The notes under the pieces: model-generated
Seen by the model: only the letters and a program-made list of their open reading frames with translations
What the model was told of the DNA's origin: nothing
Databases searched by the model: none
In this document: piece by piece, positions 5,702-5,943 of the stretch
Numbering within the stretch: position 1 is the stretch's first letter
How the letters are laid out: each line of letters starts with the position of its first letter
DNA from: Chloroflexota bacterium
Lineage (GTDB): Bacteria > Chloroflexota > UBA6077 > JADZDV01
Assembly: GCA_020850915.1 (NCBI GenBank)
Contig: JADZDV010000200.1
Span: 1-5,943 of the forward strand
Reading direction: 5' to 3'
Length of the DNA stretch: 5,943 nucleotides
Made by a program: the position numbers and the translations under genes

Positions 5702-5943
5702 GGTCGTGCACCCACCGTCGACCCGCGGCAATCGCGTGTCCGCGTCCGCTTGCTCAGACCCGGCTCTCCCGCGGCGCCCGGCAATACCCGCTTACCGTTG
5801 CTTTCTTCCGAACCTGGCGGGGTTCACAGGTTGCCGCCGCGCGGGACCAGGCCCTCAACACCGCGCAACGGAGAGCGCGCAACGTACGCACAAGCCTCGG
5901 GTGGGAGTTCAGCCCCGCTATAGCGGATCTCGGGTACAGGGCA
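5702..5943 (-). ncRNA. ffs: Signal recognition particle RNA, large bacterial type with Alu domain, 5' end outside window
   Basis: This RNA scaffolds the SRP (with Ffh) for cotranslational membrane targeting. On the minus strand, 5817-5795 holds the helix 8 signature CCAGG-TTC-GGAA-GAA-AGCA, with the GGAA tetraloop at 5809-5806. The closing stem is UUC/GAA where many bacteria have UCC/GGA, a compensated change that keeps pairing. GTGAACC lies just upstream, as in the family. More of the large (Bacillus-type) RNA is recognisable from memory of the B. subtilis scRNA: TGCCCTGTACC and ATCCGCT at the 5' side (Alu region), CCGAGGCTTG and GGTGTTGA in the middle, and TCGACGGTGGGTGCACGACC at the 3' end. 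By that comparison about 25 nt at the 5' end lie beyond the window, giving a full length near 265-270 nt. The 3' end is placed at GCACGACC (5709-5702), which should pair with the missing 5' end; it could be off by a few bases. The promoter is outside the window. Confidence 0.93.

Noticed and set aside
5680..5784. N-terminal extension of rsmA from TTG 5784
   Set aside because: It overlaps the conserved 3' part of the SRP RNA and does not resemble RsmA N-termini.
1..5943. CRISPR arrays, insertion sequences, phage genes or a new defence system
   Set aside because: No spaced direct repeats, transposase motifs or unknown gene cassettes were seen; all space is taken by recognisable housekeeping genes and RNAs.

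Overview
The window is one compact, GC-rich bacterial gene cluster read entirely from the minus strand (right to left). In transcription order it holds: the large-type signal recognition particle RNA (5' end beyond the right edge), rsmA/ksgA, ispE, a tRNA-Gln(TTG), glmU, a CorC/HlyC-type CBS membrane protein, cdd, and the first 230 codons of a secreted glycoside-hydrolase-like lipoprotein that runs off the left edge. The long plus-strand open frames are antisense shadows of these genes.

The genes are tightly packed. rsmA/ispE overlap by 4 nt (ATGA), glmU/CBS protein by 1 nt (TAGTG), CBS protein/cdd by 4 nt (GTGA), and cdd is 8 nt from the lipoprotein. None of the six coding starts has a convincing Shine-Dalgarno sequence, so translational coupling probably matters. 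The only clear promoter-like sequence is a perfect TTGACA with TACCAT at 18 nt spacing. It overlaps the ispE stop codon and faces the tRNA, so it could drive tRNA-Gln plus glmU and the genes after it. The cluster may therefore be two transcription units: SRP RNA/rsmA/ispE, then tRNA-Gln/glmU/CBS/cdd/lipoprotein.

Functionally these are mostly housekeeping genes: protein targeting (SRP RNA), 16S rRNA maturation (RsmA), isoprenoid precursors by the MEP pathway (IspE), Gln decoding, UDP-GlcNAc for peptidoglycan (GlmU), pyrimidine salvage (Cdd) and a possible ion-related membrane protein. The lipoprotein is the accessory member.

Organism: a high-GC bacterium with the MEP pathway, a large Alu-containing SRP RNA (not the short 4.5S type of actinobacteria and proteobacteria) and a tRNA without encoded CCA. 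A Chloroflexota member (for example a Thermomicrobia-like lineage) fits, but that is inference only. I see no mobile element, CRISPR array or clearly new system. The points most worth a second look are the SRP RNA, which fixes the rsmA start, the tRNA promoter and leader structure, and a CBS protein whose DUF21 membrane domain lacks signature residues.
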